NCBI GenBank assembly: GCA_030142905.1
Contig: JASJOG010000003.1
Location: 1,089,001-1,153,000 of the forward strand
Reading direction: 5' to 3'
Origin: Heliopora coerulea
Lineage: Eukaryota > Cnidaria > Anthozoa > Scleralcyonacea > Helioporidae
DNA length: 64,000 nucleotides
Shown piece after piece: positions 60,901-64,000 of the stretch. Position numbers and translations under genes: made by a program. The notes beneath the pieces were generated by a model. It saw only the letters and a list, made by a program, of their open reading frames with translations. It did no database searches and was not told the DNA's origin. Numbering within the stretch: position 1 is the first letter of the stretch; every line of letters starts with the position of its first letter.

Positions 60901-62600
60901 TTCTAAAGAGTAAGTCTGCTAAAGGTGGCACGATGTGGTGCGAGGAAAATGAATTATCGAAAGAAACAAAAGCTAAGGTCCGCCATTGTTGTTGTTGTTG
61001 TTAACTTACATAATAATAGACTGTGTTTAAATACTACCTATGGAATTATTAAAAAGTTAATGAAATTTCTGGAAATTTTCTTCGCCTCGTTTTAAAACTA
61101 TTAACTGTTCCAGAAGTCTTAGGTCAACTGGAAAGTATTTCCCAACCAGTGAGTCCAGGATGGCGAACAAATTTTTATGAAACTTTTGTTTGACTTTGCT
61201 GGATAAATTGAACTGGCTTAATCAAGTATGAATTAAGCTGTATGTGATCAGCGTTACTGAAAATCTCTGGCAGATAAGCCAATATTTTGTAATCAGTACC
61301 TTGCATGAGGACAAATGGATATTGGATTCTTTGTTGGTGAAATTTAGAATACGTAAATAGAGACTGCAGAATGTATACTGAATGATCTTCATTACCCTTT
61401 TGGCTTTTGATGTCACCAGCTCGCCGTCTACCATAAAGTCACTTAAAATTTTTCCGATGCTCTCATACCCAGGCGTAACTGTAGTCAAAATTTGTTTGGA
61501 TTAATTACTCTTGACCATATGTAATGTACTTCGGTCAACAATCTCCCTCAGTCCTCTTTGGCTGTTAAAACCTCCAGTAACTGAGGTGGTGGTTAGGTCG
61601 GTGTTTCTGTTTGAAATAATTTAAAGTTCCTCTTTGCTAAAGAAATTTTCTTTTGACTAGATTCAAGGTATCAAGCTACTGATCAACTGGCTTAGAGGTT
61701 TGCAGACAAATAACAAAGACAAGATACAACCAGTTCTGCGAATTATTGATAATGTCTTGCGAAACAATGGGGATATGACTGGTCGTGGGCATGTACGGTA
61801 AGTTCTCAAGTCACGAGTCTGCAGTAGTTGGGATCCGAGGAGGGTTAGACTGTGTTTTAATGCCAAACTGTGTTAGGCATTGATAGTTCGAGAGATGACG
61901 AAAGATCGATAATTCGGTATGCTACAATATTATAAATATTACTTTCTGTAAATATTTTTAGCGCTTGTGAGATGTCTCACATAAGGTTGGTTGCTGCTTG
62001 TGGATTGCTGAAGATTGCTCAGGAGCCTGCATATCACGAATACATTGACATAGAGTATTTCCAAAACTTATCTTCCATAATGCAGGTATTCTGTTGTATT
62101 TTTGCTTCCTAAGTTACAAGACACTGCCCAAATAATGGTGAGTGTTCGCAAATTTCGTTTTCTTTACACTTCCAAATCTTTCCATTGTCAGTGAATCTTG
62201 TGCATTTGCAAATGAGATAAATACCAGTAAAGGGAAAAACAGTTGTCAGAGCTAGTGACTGTCGTCATTGTGCGAACGTCCATCAATACCCCTTGTCTAG
62301 CTGAGACCTTGAACAACATCTTACACTGCCGCATGCAGATCGTGGCGAAAACCCTGCAGGTGACCGTTCTCGATCTTACAGCCAACGAGATTTTGGGACT
62401 GTTAACTTATGTTCTTCTGATATGGTAGACATTGATGGATTGTTCTACCACTTTTACATTTTCAGGATCCTTGCTCTCATGTTCGCACTATATTTATTAA
62501 AAAGTTATGCAAAGGCTTGGAGTCCTTGAAACTACCTTTGGAATACCTATCCTTTTTTGCGCTAGCTGCTAAGGACCCATCAAAAGAAAGAAAGCAGCAA
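17285..62600 (+). CDS. PDS5: PDS5 sister chromatid cohesion protein (5' two thirds, 27 exons)
   Basis: This gene encodes a PDS5A/B-type HEAT-repeat protein that binds the cohesin ring on chromatin and controls its release and maintenance with WAPL and acetylation factors. Exons: 17285-17398, 20790-20984, 24260-24346, 29846-29940, 30398-30524, 39937-40017, 41890-42030, 42130-42245, 43142-43236, 43351-43457, 44940-44978, 45242-45300, 45843-45932, 47689-47802, 49013-49045, 49128-49185, 49516-49564, 51623-51759, 54355-54597, 55918-56005, 57381-57450, 58865-58988, 60634-60789, 60909-60978, 61661-61797, 61962-62085, 62466-62600. They give about 961 residues collinear with human PDS5 up to the KDPVKER region. 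The C-terminal third, usually basic and low in complexity, lies beyond the window. Visible anchors are [10 protein letters not shown] and APDPPY (exon 2), [14 protein letters not shown] (exon 7), [10 protein letters not shown] (exon 8) and [20 protein letters not shown] (exon 27). All splice phases agree except exon 24 (one extra base). PDS5A and PDS5B are vertebrate duplicates, so a single ancestral PDS5 is expected here. Identification is by remembered family sequence, not a search. Confidence 0.95.
17399..20789 (+). other. PDS5: PDS5 intron 1, no further gene recognised
   Basis: A 3.4-kb CpG-poor intron bounded by gtaagt and aatag. I see no transposon with clear ends inside it. Confidence 0.6.
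20790..20984 (+). CDS. PDS5: PDS5 coding exon 2 (residues 39-103)
   Basis: This 195-nt phase-0 exon runs from acceptor aatag to donor gtaagt. It encodes [11 protein letters not shown], then [20 protein letters not shown] and RIFAPDPPY. It matches human DFFLKHPDKDVRLLVACCLA and RIYAPEAPY. The last motif is the conserved APDAPY-type patch of PDS5, reported to contribute to partner binding; here the fourth position is Pro. Confidence 0.93.
20985..24259 (+). other. PDS5: PDS5 intron 2, no further gene recognised
   Basis: A 3.3-kb CpG-poor intron from gtaagt to tgtag. Short open frames lack family resemblance. Confidence 0.6.
24260..24346 (+). CDS. PDS5: PDS5 coding exon 3 (residues 104-132)
   Basis: An 87-nt phase-0 exon encoding [20 protein letters not shown] followed by FEKLFSLLE. 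It matches the human [20 protein letters not shown] segment and its YFYLLE continuation. It lies at the end of the CpG-depleted block, about 0.8 kb before CpG returns. Confidence 0.93.
27536..27607 (-). tRNA. tRNA-Thr(GGT)-like sequence, possibly pseudogene or SINE head
   Basis: Read on the minus strand, the acceptor arms gactcga/tcgagtc pair perfectly. The D stem gctc/gagc and T stem gcgag/ctcgc with loop ttcaaat are also intact. The anticodon loop position would read GGT. The anticodon stem (gtgga/cccga) pairs poorly and position 33 is C, not T, which argues against a functional tRNA. Confidence 0.45.
29545..29814. mobile_element. tRNA-like foldback element, family B copy 1
   Basis: Left arm atgttcttaatgcgtacgct and right arm agcgtgcgtattaagaacat are terminal inverted repeats. 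The right arm contains a tRNA-like segment at ~29691-29764 with A box tagctcaatggttagagc and B box gggttcgattc. The left arm is its inverse but lacks ~25 bp around the B box. Relatives are at 52531 and 53857, with fragments at 54222 and 60150. Confidence 0.75.
29846..29940 (+). CDS. PDS5: PDS5 coding exon 4 (residues 133-164)
   Basis: A 95-nt exon after a tctttag acceptor, ending at gtaagt in phase 2. It encodes [16 protein letters not shown] and [11 protein letters not shown], matching human NIAWVKSYNICFELED and LYRTLFSVIN. Confidence 0.92.
30398..30524 (+). CDS. PDS5: PDS5 coding exon 5 (residues 164-206)
   Basis: A 127-nt exon from acceptor attatag to donor gtaaat, restoring phase 0. It encodes [20 protein letters not shown] and [14 protein letters not shown], aligned with human HNQKVHMHMVDLMSSIIC and LLDTVLVNLVPAHK. 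Confidence 0.92.
30685..30770. repeat. (TATG)n and (TA)n microsatellite
   Basis: tatgtatgtacg units lead into about 50 bp of pure TA in PDS5 intron 5. Confidence 0.9.
30917..30976. repeat. (GATA)n/(GACA)n microsatellite at the LINE 3' end
   Basis: atagatagatag gives way to gacagacagaca and then to the conserved LINE 3' terminus. Read on the minus strand, it is a TCTG/TCTA tail directly after the LINE 3' UTR. Confidence 0.85.
31129..32439 (-). pseudogene. LINE copy 1 RT C-terminal part with two C2H2 zinc fingers
   Basis: 436 codons. [16 protein letters not shown] and [14 protein letters not shown] are RT motifs with the YADD catalytic pair. [20 protein letters not shown] marks the LINE C domain. 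[20 protein letters not shown] and [20 protein letters not shown] are two C2H2 fingers, probably for nucleic-acid binding. Confidence 0.88.
32469..32729 (-). pseudogene. LINE copy 1 RT N-terminal part
   Basis: Encodes [20 protein letters not shown] and [17 protein letters not shown], i.e. RT motifs 1-3 with a catalytic Asp. A frameshift at about 32465 separates it from the downstream RT frame. Confidence 0.82.
32811..33470 (-). pseudogene. LINE copy 1 endonuclease-RT linker
   Basis: 219 codons from the region between endonuclease and RT, ending in [20 protein letters not shown], the RT motif-0 region. A TAG replaces an expected Trp at the end; the frame continues into [13 protein letters not shown]. 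Confidence 0.8.
33647..34369 (-). pseudogene. LINE copy 1 endonuclease domain
   Basis: A 240-codon open frame with [15 protein letters not shown] and LGNFNARVG, motifs of the exonuclease-endonuclease-phosphatase fold that nicks target DNA. It ends at a premature TAG after TDHRH; the frame continues beyond. Confidence 0.85.
34909..35095. repeat. Tandem duplication, two ~95-bp units
   Basis: Units at 34909 and 35006 both begin agacataggagg and end cacctaacac. They share acttact.tagagagta. They may be 5' repeats of the adjacent LINE read on the minus strand. Confidence 0.7.
35374..35796 (-). pseudogene. LINE copy 2 C-terminal zinc-finger region
   Basis: In the same frame as the RT. It carries three C2H2 fingers, beginning [40 protein letters not shown] and [20 protein letters not shown], one more than seen in copy 1. 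Confidence 0.85.
35872..36990 (-). pseudogene. LINE copy 2 reverse transcriptase
   Basis: 372 codons with [38 protein letters not shown] and [14 protein letters not shown] (YADD intact), plus the LINE C domain ([20 protein letters not shown]). It ends at a stop in RYKDRL, where copy 1 reads [12 protein letters not shown]. Confidence 0.88.
37006..37224 (-). pseudogene. LINE copy 2 RT start
   Basis: Encodes [19 protein letters not shown] and LPESQCGF, then a TGA where copy 1 has Arg. The same frame continues into 36990. Confidence 0.8.
37304..37440. repeat. (CA)n/(CATA)n microsatellite
   Basis: cacacacata and cataca repeats follow the LINE copy 2 target duplication. Confidence 0.9.
37612..37761. 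repeat. (CATA)n/(TA)n microsatellite
   Basis: Mixed catacata, acatac and TA units. The Tc1 element is inserted at a TA inside the array. Confidence 0.9.
37762..39163 (+). mobile_element. Tc1/mariner-type transposon, 1402 bp, inactive
   Basis: Ends are cagggggttgtcaaaaaaaa and its inverse ...gacaaccccctg, flanked by TA, the Tc1/mariner target. The interior encodes a Tc1-type transposase with broken reading frames. It lies in TA-rich microsatellite DNA within PDS5 intron 5. Confidence 0.92.
37896..38968 (+). pseudogene. Tc1-type transposase remnant (DD34E)
   Basis: The N-terminal part (from about 37896, [20 protein letters not shown]) is a helix-turn-helix region, interrupted by stops and frameshifts. 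[17 protein letters not shown] holds the first catalytic Asp. An in-frame TAG precedes [11 protein letters not shown]. The last 147 codons (38525-38968) are open, with QHDNDPKHT and [15 protein letters not shown]. The second Asp and the Glu are 34 residues apart, the Tc1 pattern. The normal family protein is ~340 residues, so this copy should not make active enzyme. Confidence 0.9.
39166..39227. repeat. (TA)n/(TATG)n microsatellite between two Tc1 copies
   Basis: About 60 bp of tatatgtata units separates the full-length and deleted Tc1-type elements. Confidence 0.9.
39228..39635 (+). mobile_element. Internally deleted derivative of the Tc1-type element, 408 bp
   Basis: It keeps both termini (the right one reads gacaacctcctg) and nearly identical outer sequence to the element at 37762-39163. 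It jumps from the transposase start (about 39512) to the 3' region (agggtatgaaacactg), losing ~1 kb. TA flanks both ends. Confidence 0.92.
39937..40017 (+). CDS. PDS5: PDS5 coding exon 6 (residues 207-233)
   Basis: An 81-nt phase-0 exon after a long transposon-filled intron. It encodes [20 protein letters not shown] then EPYIQL. Human PDS5B has KQAYDLAKALLKRTAQAIEP here. Confidence 0.93.
40707..40990 (-). pseudogene. Degraded LINE 3' fragment
   Basis: Minus-strand translation gives RTSYEIQNC and [18 protein letters not shown] followed by [12 protein letters not shown]. This pattern (LWNSLPxDI ... LxSFK) ends the RT protein of many non-LTR retrotransposons. No intact element surrounds it. Confidence 0.5.
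41890..42030 (+). CDS. PDS5: PDS5 coding exon 7 (residues 234-280)
   Basis: A 141-nt phase-0 exon encoding [17 protein letters not shown] and ending [15 protein letters not shown]. The end is nearly identical to human [15 protein letters not shown], one of the best-conserved stretches of the family. Confidence 0.95.
42130..42245 (+). CDS. PDS5: PDS5 coding exon 8 (residues 281-319)
   Basis: A 116-nt exon in phase 0 at its start and phase 2 at its end. It encodes [20 protein letters not shown] and [11 protein letters not shown], matching human SNDNEERLQVVKLLAKMFGA and NKPLWQCYLGR. Confidence 0.95.
43142..43236 (+). CDS. PDS5: PDS5 coding exon 9 (residues 319-351)
   Basis: A 95-nt exon from a catag acceptor to a cag|gtattt donor, phase 2 to phase 1. 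It encodes [20 protein letters not shown] and [11 protein letters not shown], aligned with human [20 protein letters not shown]. Confidence 0.92.
43351..43457 (+). CDS. PDS5: PDS5 coding exon 10 (residues 351-386)
   Basis: A 107-nt exon from phase 1 back to phase 0. It encodes [20 protein letters not shown] and [15 protein letters not shown], aligned with human [20 protein letters not shown]. Confidence 0.92.
43458..44939 (+). other. PDS5: PDS5 intron 10, nothing else recognised
   Basis: The minus-strand open frame at 43954-44238 has no recognisable relatives. No clear element ends were found. Confidence 0.5.
44940..44978 (+). CDS. PDS5: PDS5 coding exon 11 (residues 387-399)
   Basis: A 39-nt micro-exon between ttacag and gtatgt. 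It encodes [13 protein letters not shown], aligned with human LLNFVRERTLDKR. Confidence 0.88.
45242..45300 (+). CDS. PDS5: PDS5 coding exon 12 (residues 400-419)
   Basis: A 59-nt exon encoding [19 protein letters not shown]. It aligns with human WRVRKEAMMGLAQIYKKYA and ends in phase 2 before gtagga, a weaker donor. Confidence 0.92.
45843..45932 (+). CDS. PDS5: PDS5 coding exon 13 (residues 419-449)
   Basis: A 90-nt exon, phase 2 to phase 2. It encodes [19 protein letters not shown], aligned with human IAWIKDKLLHIYYQNSIDD. Confidence 0.93.
46960..47010. repeat. Dispersed repeat, copy 1
   Basis: gaacacaaggactcagaaat followed by tacgccatcgttttggggac is nearly repeated at 50750-50800 in another PDS5 intron. 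Confidence 0.6.
47043..47426. mobile_element. MITE with ~75-bp inverted ends and telomere-like interior
   Basis: Left cccgaaaagatgaatagcat and the reverse of the right end (cccgcaaaaagatgaacagt) are inverted repeats continuing for ~75 bp. The interior near 47285-47345 contains several ccctaaccct/cctgat units resembling degenerate TTAGGG repeats. No target duplication could be fixed. Confidence 0.75.
47689..47802 (+). CDS. PDS5: PDS5 coding exon 14 (residues 449-487)
   Basis: A 114-nt exon after tttccag. It encodes [20 protein letters not shown] and [17 protein letters not shown], aligned with human LLVERIFAQYMVPHNLETTE. It ends in phase 2 at gtgagt. Confidence 0.92.
48646..48668. repeat. (TA)n microsatellite
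   Basis: A short tatata run directly before the perfect palindrome. Confidence 0.85.
48663..48755. repeat. Perfect palindrome, 39-bp arms, 15-nt loop
   Basis: Left arm 48663-48701 begins tataagagaagtgagagaca; right arm 48717-48755 is its exact reverse complement, ending tctctcacttctcttata. The loop is gaactttttaatcac. Perfect pairing implies recent origin or maintenance. Confidence 0.93.
48905..48968. repeat. (TA)n microsatellite
   Basis: Mixed ATACAT and about 50 bp of TA shortly before PDS5 exon 15. Confidence 0.92.
49013..49045 (+). CDS. PDS5: PDS5 coding exon 15 (micro-exon)
   Basis: A 33-nt micro-exon between tttgcag and gtaaac encoding [10 protein letters not shown]. It aligns with human KALNEMWKCQNLL, and both splice phases match the neighbouring exons. 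Confidence 0.85.
49128..49185 (+). CDS. PDS5: PDS5 coding exon 16 (to residue 517)
   Basis: A 58-nt exon encoding [19 protein letters not shown], aligned with human LRHQVKDLLDLIKQPKTD. It restores phase 0 before gtaagt. Confidence 0.9.
49516..49564 (+). CDS. PDS5: PDS5 coding exon 17 (residues 518-533)
   Basis: A 49-nt exon between ttctag and gttagt encoding [16 protein letters not shown]. Human has AIFSKVMVITRNLP here. It ends in phase 1. Confidence 0.83.
49565..51622 (+). other. PDS5: PDS5 intron 17, holds one dispersed repeat
   Basis: Contains the second copy of the 46960 repeat at about 50750-50800. Otherwise no gene or element ends are seen. Confidence 0.55.
50750..50800. repeat. Dispersed repeat, copy 2
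   Basis: gaacacaaggacccataaat followed by tacgccatctttttggggac, nearly identical to 46960-47010. Confidence 0.6.
51623..51759 (+). CDS. PDS5: PDS5 coding exon 18 (residues 534-579)
   Basis: A 137-nt exon from ctctag to gtaagt encoding [20 protein letters not shown] and [13 protein letters not shown]. It aligns with human NLPDPGKAQDFMKKFTQVLE and TCSCKQAEGCV, and ends in phase 0. Confidence 0.93.
52531..52758. mobile_element. tRNA-like foldback element, family B copy 2
   Basis: Ends gaatgataattgaacgtttg and caaacgttcatctatcattc are inverted repeats. The right arm carries a tRNA-like head (tagctcattggttggagcg) and B box gagttcgatcc. The left arm has the inverse, ggggatcgaacgcgcaacct. Confidence 0.78.
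53244..53724. mobile_element. Foldback element carrying a family A tRNA-like head
   Basis: Arms around acagctgagcag...cggaca...gtagacg and ctcgataacatga are inverted between 53244-53360 and 53600-53724. The interior from 53478 contains the tRNA-like head ggccttcgctgctctgctgg, B box-like aggtcgattcc and tail ggttgggtctcaaaatgtac, related to 5563-5705. Confidence 0.7.
53478..53616 (+). repeat. tRNA-derived SINE-like repeat, family A copy 2
   Basis: Shares caacggccttcg, the A/B-box layout, ttgggtc and the cact(c/t)gaa tail with the copy at 5563. Confidence 0.65.
53857..54058. mobile_element. tRNA-like foldback element, family B copy 3
   Basis: Ends atgacagacgatatgcggac and cgtttatgtatcgtctgtcat are inverted repeats. 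The left arm has the inverse of the tRNA-like part (tctgagccttacatgggga), the right arm gaggctcagaaa. It is more decayed than copies 1 and 2. Confidence 0.7.
54215..54290 (+). repeat. Family B tRNA-like fragment
   Basis: ctgagtctcactggtaatca then gttactagttcgattccagt and tctcagaag match the B-box half of family B elements. It sits just upstream of PDS5 exon 19. Confidence 0.6.
54355..54597 (+). CDS. PDS5: PDS5 coding exon 19 (residues 580-660)
   Basis: The longest exon here, 243 nt, phase 0. It encodes [19 protein letters not shown], a Val/Tyr stretch, then an acidic run (residues rich in D/E) and [11 protein letters not shown]. Human has FLEMIKFLLERIAPVHIDTE, then a similar acidic insert and AIRAGLELLKVL. 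Confidence 0.93.
54598..55917 (+). other. PDS5: PDS5 intron 19, nothing else recognised
   Basis: Short open frames here (54805-54996, 55145-55381) have no family resemblance. Confidence 0.5.
55918..56005 (+). CDS. PDS5: PDS5 coding exon 20 (residues 661-690)
   Basis: An 88-nt exon encoding [20 protein letters not shown] and VYLKRKDFV, aligned with human SFTHPISFHSAETFESLLAC. It ends in phase 1 at gtgagt. Confidence 0.87.
56006..57380 (+). other. PDS5: PDS5 intron 20, nothing else recognised
   Basis: No element ends or coding similarity seen on either strand. Confidence 0.5.
57381..57450 (+). CDS. PDS5: PDS5 coding exon 21
   Basis: A 70-nt exon after gttctag encoding [20 protein letters not shown]. 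It aligns with human EAALQIFKNTGSKIEEDFPH, and its phases join exons 20 and 22. Confidence 0.87.
57540..57870. repeat. Degenerate AACAAC/GTTGTT-rich palindromic repeat
   Basis: Many short aacaatgttg, caacaacat and gttgttac units in both orientations across ~330 bp, consistent with an old foldback or satellite-like element. Confidence 0.5.
58320..58736. mobile_element. MITE with ~45-bp terminal inverted repeats, 417 bp
   Basis: Left ggccccagttgcactatacc and the reverse of the right end (ggtcccatttacactatatc) continue as matching cggatta...gtatcggattac over ~45 bp. The flanking trinucleotide gta occurs on both sides (58317-58319, 58737-58739). A 3-bp duplication would fit PIF/Harbinger-like elements. 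There is no coding capacity. Confidence 0.8.
58865..58988 (+). CDS. PDS5: PDS5 coding exon 22 (to residue 754)
   Basis: A 124-nt exon encoding [20 protein letters not shown] and [10 protein letters not shown], aligned with human LLPVLHHKSKKGPPRQAKYA. It ends in phase 0 at gtagat. Confidence 0.88.
59155..59345. repeat. (ACATAT)n-type microsatellite
   Basis: acatatac and acaaatac units over ~190 bp in PDS5 intron 22. The long Tyr/Ile open frame across it is an artefact. Confidence 0.9.
60150..60290 (-). repeat. Family B tRNA-like fragment, minus orientation
   Basis: cctgagcccttaacggcaat, cgaacccgtaatcttctga and gccgg are the inverse of family B. A weak partner (gcgggttcagttgctgg, ttttctgagtataaggc) follows at ~60263, as expected for a decayed foldback. 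Confidence 0.55.
60634..60789 (+). CDS. PDS5: PDS5 coding exon 23 (residues 755-806)
   Basis: A 156-nt phase-0 exon after tttaag. It encodes [18 protein letters not shown] and [11 protein letters not shown], aligned with human VTIGHIALLAPDQFAAPL and FIVKDLLMNDR. Confidence 0.94.
60909..60978 (+). CDS. PDS5: PDS5 coding exon 24 with a +1 frameshift
   Basis: The exon encodes [17 protein letters not shown] and then, only after a one-base shift, ETKAK, matching human KKTTKLWVPDEEVSPETMVK. Exons on both sides are phase 0, but this one is 70 nt. The surplus base is in the A-run at 60960-60963. Read straight through, the exon reaches TAA at its end. No alternative splice site nearby repairs it. It may be an assembly homopolymer error, an indel allele or a real lesion. 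Confidence 0.85.
61661..61797 (+). CDS. PDS5: PDS5 coding exon 25 (from residue 830)
   Basis: A 137-nt exon after gactag encoding [20 protein letters not shown] and [16 protein letters not shown], aligned with human IQAIKMMVRWLLGMKNNHSK and LRLLTTILHSDGDLT. Confidence 0.94.
61962..62085 (+). CDS. PDS5: PDS5 coding exon 26 (to residue 916)
   Basis: A 124-nt exon encoding [20 protein letters not shown] and [18 protein letters not shown], aligned with human MSRLRLAAGSAIVKLAQEPC. It ends in phase 0 at cag|gtattc. Confidence 0.95.
62466..62600 (+). CDS. PDS5: PDS5 coding exon 27 (residues 917-961), last one recognised
   Basis: A 135-nt phase-0 exon encoding [20 protein letters not shown] and [20 protein letters not shown]. 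It aligns with human CYQVRQVFAQKLHKGLSRLR and the following LPLEYMAICALCAKDPVKER. A gtatgt donor follows, so the gene continues past the window; no convincing next exon is seen in 62601-64000. Confidence 0.94.
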
Positions 62601-62679
62601 GTATGTGTTCTAGTTATAAGTTTTAAAACAAAGCTGGTTATTGATTCCACCTAGACCTTTTCATATGCTAAATAATAGT

Positions 62680-63070
62680 GGAAATGGCGGTGGCGACGCG
62701 ATGGAGGTGGTGGCAAAATATTAATGGCAATAACAAGAACAATAAAGTAAGATTGATAATAATTGTGATGGTGATGGTAATGATAATGGTTATGGTAGTG
62801 GTGGTAGTGGTAATGGTGTTATAATGATGATTGTAATGGTGATGGTAGTGTTATTGGTCATGATAATGATAATGGTAACGTTGATGGTTGTGGTAACGGT
62901 TATTTAGTGGTAGTAGTAACGGTAAATGATAATGGTAATCATAAAAATGGTGATGATAATGATAATGATAATGATTATAATGAAAACAATAATAATAACA
63001 ATGACAAGAAGAAGAATGATAATAATTATAATAATACTGGTAATAATAATCGTAACAATAGGTATGACAA
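62680..63070. repeat. Trinucleotide/hexanucleotide array (GATGGT/AATGAT)n
   Basis: Imprecise gatggtaatgataatggt units over ~390 bp in the intron after PDS5 exon 27. Open frames rich in Asn/Asp or Tyr/His here are repeat artefacts. Confidence 0.88.
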
Positions 63071-64000
63071 CAACGGTTCTCTTTTCGGCTTCCGAAAATA
63101 AAATTTACTGAATGGGTCATGGGTCTTTAACAACAATTCATCACGTGGTATCTAATTTGCCGTACTTGTTAGCTAACTGCCCAAGAAAGCATTCAAAATG
63201 AAAGAAATCGTGCATCAGTGATTGGCATTCTTTTGTTTTCGATTATGGTGACATTCCTTTGCCGTCCATAACAAAAGATCATTGAGTAAAAAACGGAACA
63301 TTACAAAGATGTTGACCAGGACGTCGTATTATTAATCTTTTAGCCCATGTTTCATAATCTGAAACTTGAGATTCAAAATCTGTTGCTTTCAATAGCTGGT
63401 TTAACGACCATCATCATTTTCATGAACATATGCTGCGGCAGCGTGAAACTTATCAATGTCAAAAGACGGCCTTTCAAAGTGGATCTGTTAAGTAGGCATA
63501 CAAGACTTGTAACATTATTACTGTTTTAATATTTACTGATGTTTTTTGTTCCAAACATTTCCACGACGTTTACAGGTCATTGCAAAGCCTCTAGTATTTC
63601 AAGGTTTGTTTTTAAAAAAAGTGAAAGGTGGAGTAGACCCATGGTGTTGAAATCTTTGAGGCTTTTTTGGATATCGAAGAACGTAAGAACGTAAGAACGT
63701 TGTCAGCAACAGAAATCGAACCTATTGTATTGAACTTCTGCATTACCATGTATTTCTTGTCAGATTACTGTCGCGCAACCAATATTTTTACTTGTGTCAG
63801 TTTCGGCCAAAACACTTTTCATACGGAGCTCAAGATTCCACTCGCTTTGATAACTGAATTTCTGCCGCCACTTGTGGCCTTTTTAGGTGAAGCAAATGAT
63901 TTGTCGAAGTATTAGTCTCAGAAATGAATATCTACGGCAACACTCATCGGCAGCAGGTATGTAGCAATAGAAATTTTCTAGTCTTTTTTTCTAATCTCAT
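63071..64000 (+). other. PDS5: PDS5 intron after exon 27; unassigned open frame
   Basis: An open frame at 63667-63915 (82 codons, starting MDIEERKNVRT) has no recognised relatives and does not match the next PDS5 segment. An acceptor-like ttacag at 63571-63576 is followed by VIAKPLVFQ, which also does not fit PDS5. Confidence 0.4.

Noticed and set aside
62851..63120. Tyr/His-rich and Asn/Asp-rich open frames resembling prion-like domains
   Set aside because: They translate the GATGGT/AATGAT array in alternative frames.
63577..63603. Possible PDS5 exon 28 after ttacag (VIAKPLVFQ)
   Set aside because: It does not match the conserved segment that should follow KDPSKER, and the frame soon meets a stop.

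Overview
This is a window of eukaryotic, animal-type genomic DNA: short exons with GT-AG splice sites in a sea of introns, many small transposons and microsatellites, and two highly conserved metazoan genes arranged head to head. Gene structure, patchy CpG depletion and the repeat spectrum (tRNA-like foldback elements, hAT MITEs, LINEs, Tc1) fit an invertebrate, plausibly an anthozoan cnidarian (coral or sea anemone). That placement is inference; no species marker is visible.

Layout. On the minus strand, 14392 down to 4670, lies a complete eight-coding-exon DCUN1D4/5-type gene (DCN1-like cullin neddylation factor, 223 residues). On the plus strand, from 17285 to the last recognised exon at 62600, lies the 5' two thirds of PDS5 (cohesin regulator): 27 coding exons, about 961 residues. 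The rest runs off the right end. The two genes diverge from a CpG-rich core at about 16.2-17.5 kb that probably holds a shared promoter. Every exon was joined by eye, with splice phase and similarity to the human proteins checked together. All phases close except in PDS5 exon 24, which carries one extra A in an A-run and is frameshifted.

The strongest whole-window signal is base composition. CpG is nearly absent at about 10.59-16.1 kb and strongly depleted at about 17.6-25.14 kb, then returns abruptly. The depleted blocks cover the promoter-proximal parts of the two genes and look like the footprint of germline gene-body methylation with sharp ends.

Mobile DNA. PDS5 intron 5 (30525-39936) holds two minus-strand LINEs with endonuclease and/or reverse transcriptase and C-terminal C2H2 zinc fingers; the second is flanked by a ~25-bp target duplication. 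The same intron holds a dead Tc1-type element and its internally deleted derivative, 64 bp apart. Elsewhere there are hAT-type MITEs with 8-bp target duplications, several long-arm foldback elements, a family of tRNA-like sequences inside foldback elements, a perfect 39-bp-arm palindrome, a MITE with telomere-like repeats and many TA/CA/GATA microsatellites. No rRNA, CRISPR array, bacterial operon or virus was seen.

Function. PDS5 acts on chromosomal cohesin with WAPL and the acetylation machinery. DCUN1D proteins promote NEDD8 conjugation to cullins. Their adjacency suggests shared housekeeping expression rather than one pathway.
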